Made by a program: the position numbers and the translations under genes. A model generated the notes under the pieces. That model did no database searches and was not told the DNA's origin. It saw only the letters and a list, made by a program, of their open reading frames with translations. A DNA stretch of 5,501 nucleotides from an uncultured Campylobacter sp. (GTDB taxonomy: Bacteria; Campylobacterota; Campylobacteria; Campylobacterales; Campylobacteraceae), in contig NZ_CALIMW010000204.1 in the NCBI RefSeq assembly GCF_938045405.1, forward strand, positions 1-5,501. Reading direction: 5' to 3'. Below are positions 5,269 to 5,501 of this stretch, piece after piece (position 1 is the stretch's first letter; each line of letters begins with the position of its first letter).

Positions 5269-5454
5269 TCTCGTCGCACCTCGTCGGTTTCGGATTTCAA
5301 ACACAGCGCATTTGCTGGCGCGCTAGTATCGAAATTCTGTGCGGGCACTCTAGCTAAATTTTGTCTTATCTTTAAATCAAACGAGCTTGCCGCTCCTGCA
5401 GCGGCGGAATTTACGAGCCTTATGGCTAGCGAGCCGCCAAGCCTGCATTGCATT
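5269..5454 (+). other. Open frame in phase with proC after its stop codon
   Basis: After the proC TAG (5266-5268) the same frame stays open for 62 codons to a TAA at 5455. The composition is coding-like but unrecognised, with KF, EF and Ala-rich stretches and AAATTT-type words like those in the proC and deacetylase repeats. No ribosome site or convincing internal start is present (one ATG, near 5422). It may be a former C-terminal extension of proC cut off by a stop mutation, or chance. The opposite strand is also open here, without a ribosome site. Confidence 0.3.
5389..5405 (+). terminator. Hairpin downstream of proC, weak terminator candidate
   Basis: Arms GCCGCT (5389-5394) and AGCGGC (5400-5405) form a 6-bp GC-rich stem with a 5-base loop. 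Only TTT follows, after GGAA, so it is a poor intrinsic terminator. It lies about 120 bp past the proC stop. Confidence 0.2.
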
Positions 5455-5501
5455 TAAAATTTTAAAATTTAGAGATTTTAGAAATTTTAGTTCAAAATTT
5501 T
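5455..5501. repeat. AT-rich tract with repeated AAATTTTAG-like words
   Basis: This is about 47 bp of nearly pure A/T with tandem variants of AAATTTTAG at roughly 9-10 bp spacing (AAAATTTAG, AGATTTTAG, AAATTTTAG). It is probably a spacer or the promoter region of a gene beyond the right edge. No gene is visible in it. Confidence 0.45.

Noticed and set aside
5265..5453. 62-codon minus-strand frame right of proC
   Set aside because: No Shine-Dalgarno sequence before its ATG and no recognisable protein. The frame is open on both strands here, so neither can be called a gene with confidence.

Overview
The window looks like a chromosomal segment of a Campylobacter-type epsilonproteobacterium (Campylobacterota), probably one of the higher-GC oral species such as the C. 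gracilis/showae/rectus group. The support is the gene set and order (ilvC, divergent polysaccharide deacetylase, dprA, ruvX, which matches my memory of the C. jejuni arrangement), TTG starts, A-rich Shine-Dalgarno leaders, and GC-rich genes separated by spacers full of AAATTT/GAATTT words. The species cannot be fixed without a database search.

Layout. Positions 1-314 (minus) hold the N-terminal part of ruvX, running off the left edge. Positions 315-1154 are an unusually long stretch with no convincing gene. It contains an AATT-dense segment next to ruvX (331-470), a GC-rich island with inverted repeats (about 545-665), a C7 tract, and a plus-strand terminator-like hairpin (1022-1054). Then come three tightly packed minus-strand genes, transcribed right to left as ilvC (4153-3131), a membrane-anchored YibQ-like divergent polysaccharide deacetylase (3117-1927), and dprA (1943-1155). 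Their junctions are a 13-nt gap and a 17-nt overlap, so they are probably one operon. Divergent from ilvC, across a 137-bp promoter region, is proC (4291-5268, plus). The right end (5269-5501) has an open frame in phase with proC after its stop, then an AT-rich spacer.

Functions. ilvC (branched-chain amino acids) and proC (proline) are biosynthetic housekeeping genes that share a divergent promoter region. dprA (loading of transforming DNA onto RecA) and ruvX (YqgF-family nuclease) act in DNA and RNA metabolism. The deacetylase-like protein is probably an envelope protein.

The most notable signal is repeat expansion inside genes. proC carries ten in-frame copies of a 21-bp unit (4354-4563), which insert about 70 residues of degenerate heptads into the NADP-binding domain between helix A and strand 2. 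The deacetylase has an Asn/Ser-rich linker (2647-2802) built from related AATT-centred words and shares an exact 14-nt word with the proC array. AATT-centred words are also packed into the spacer upstream of ruvX. Together these suggest a dispersed, coding-compatible repeat process in this genome.
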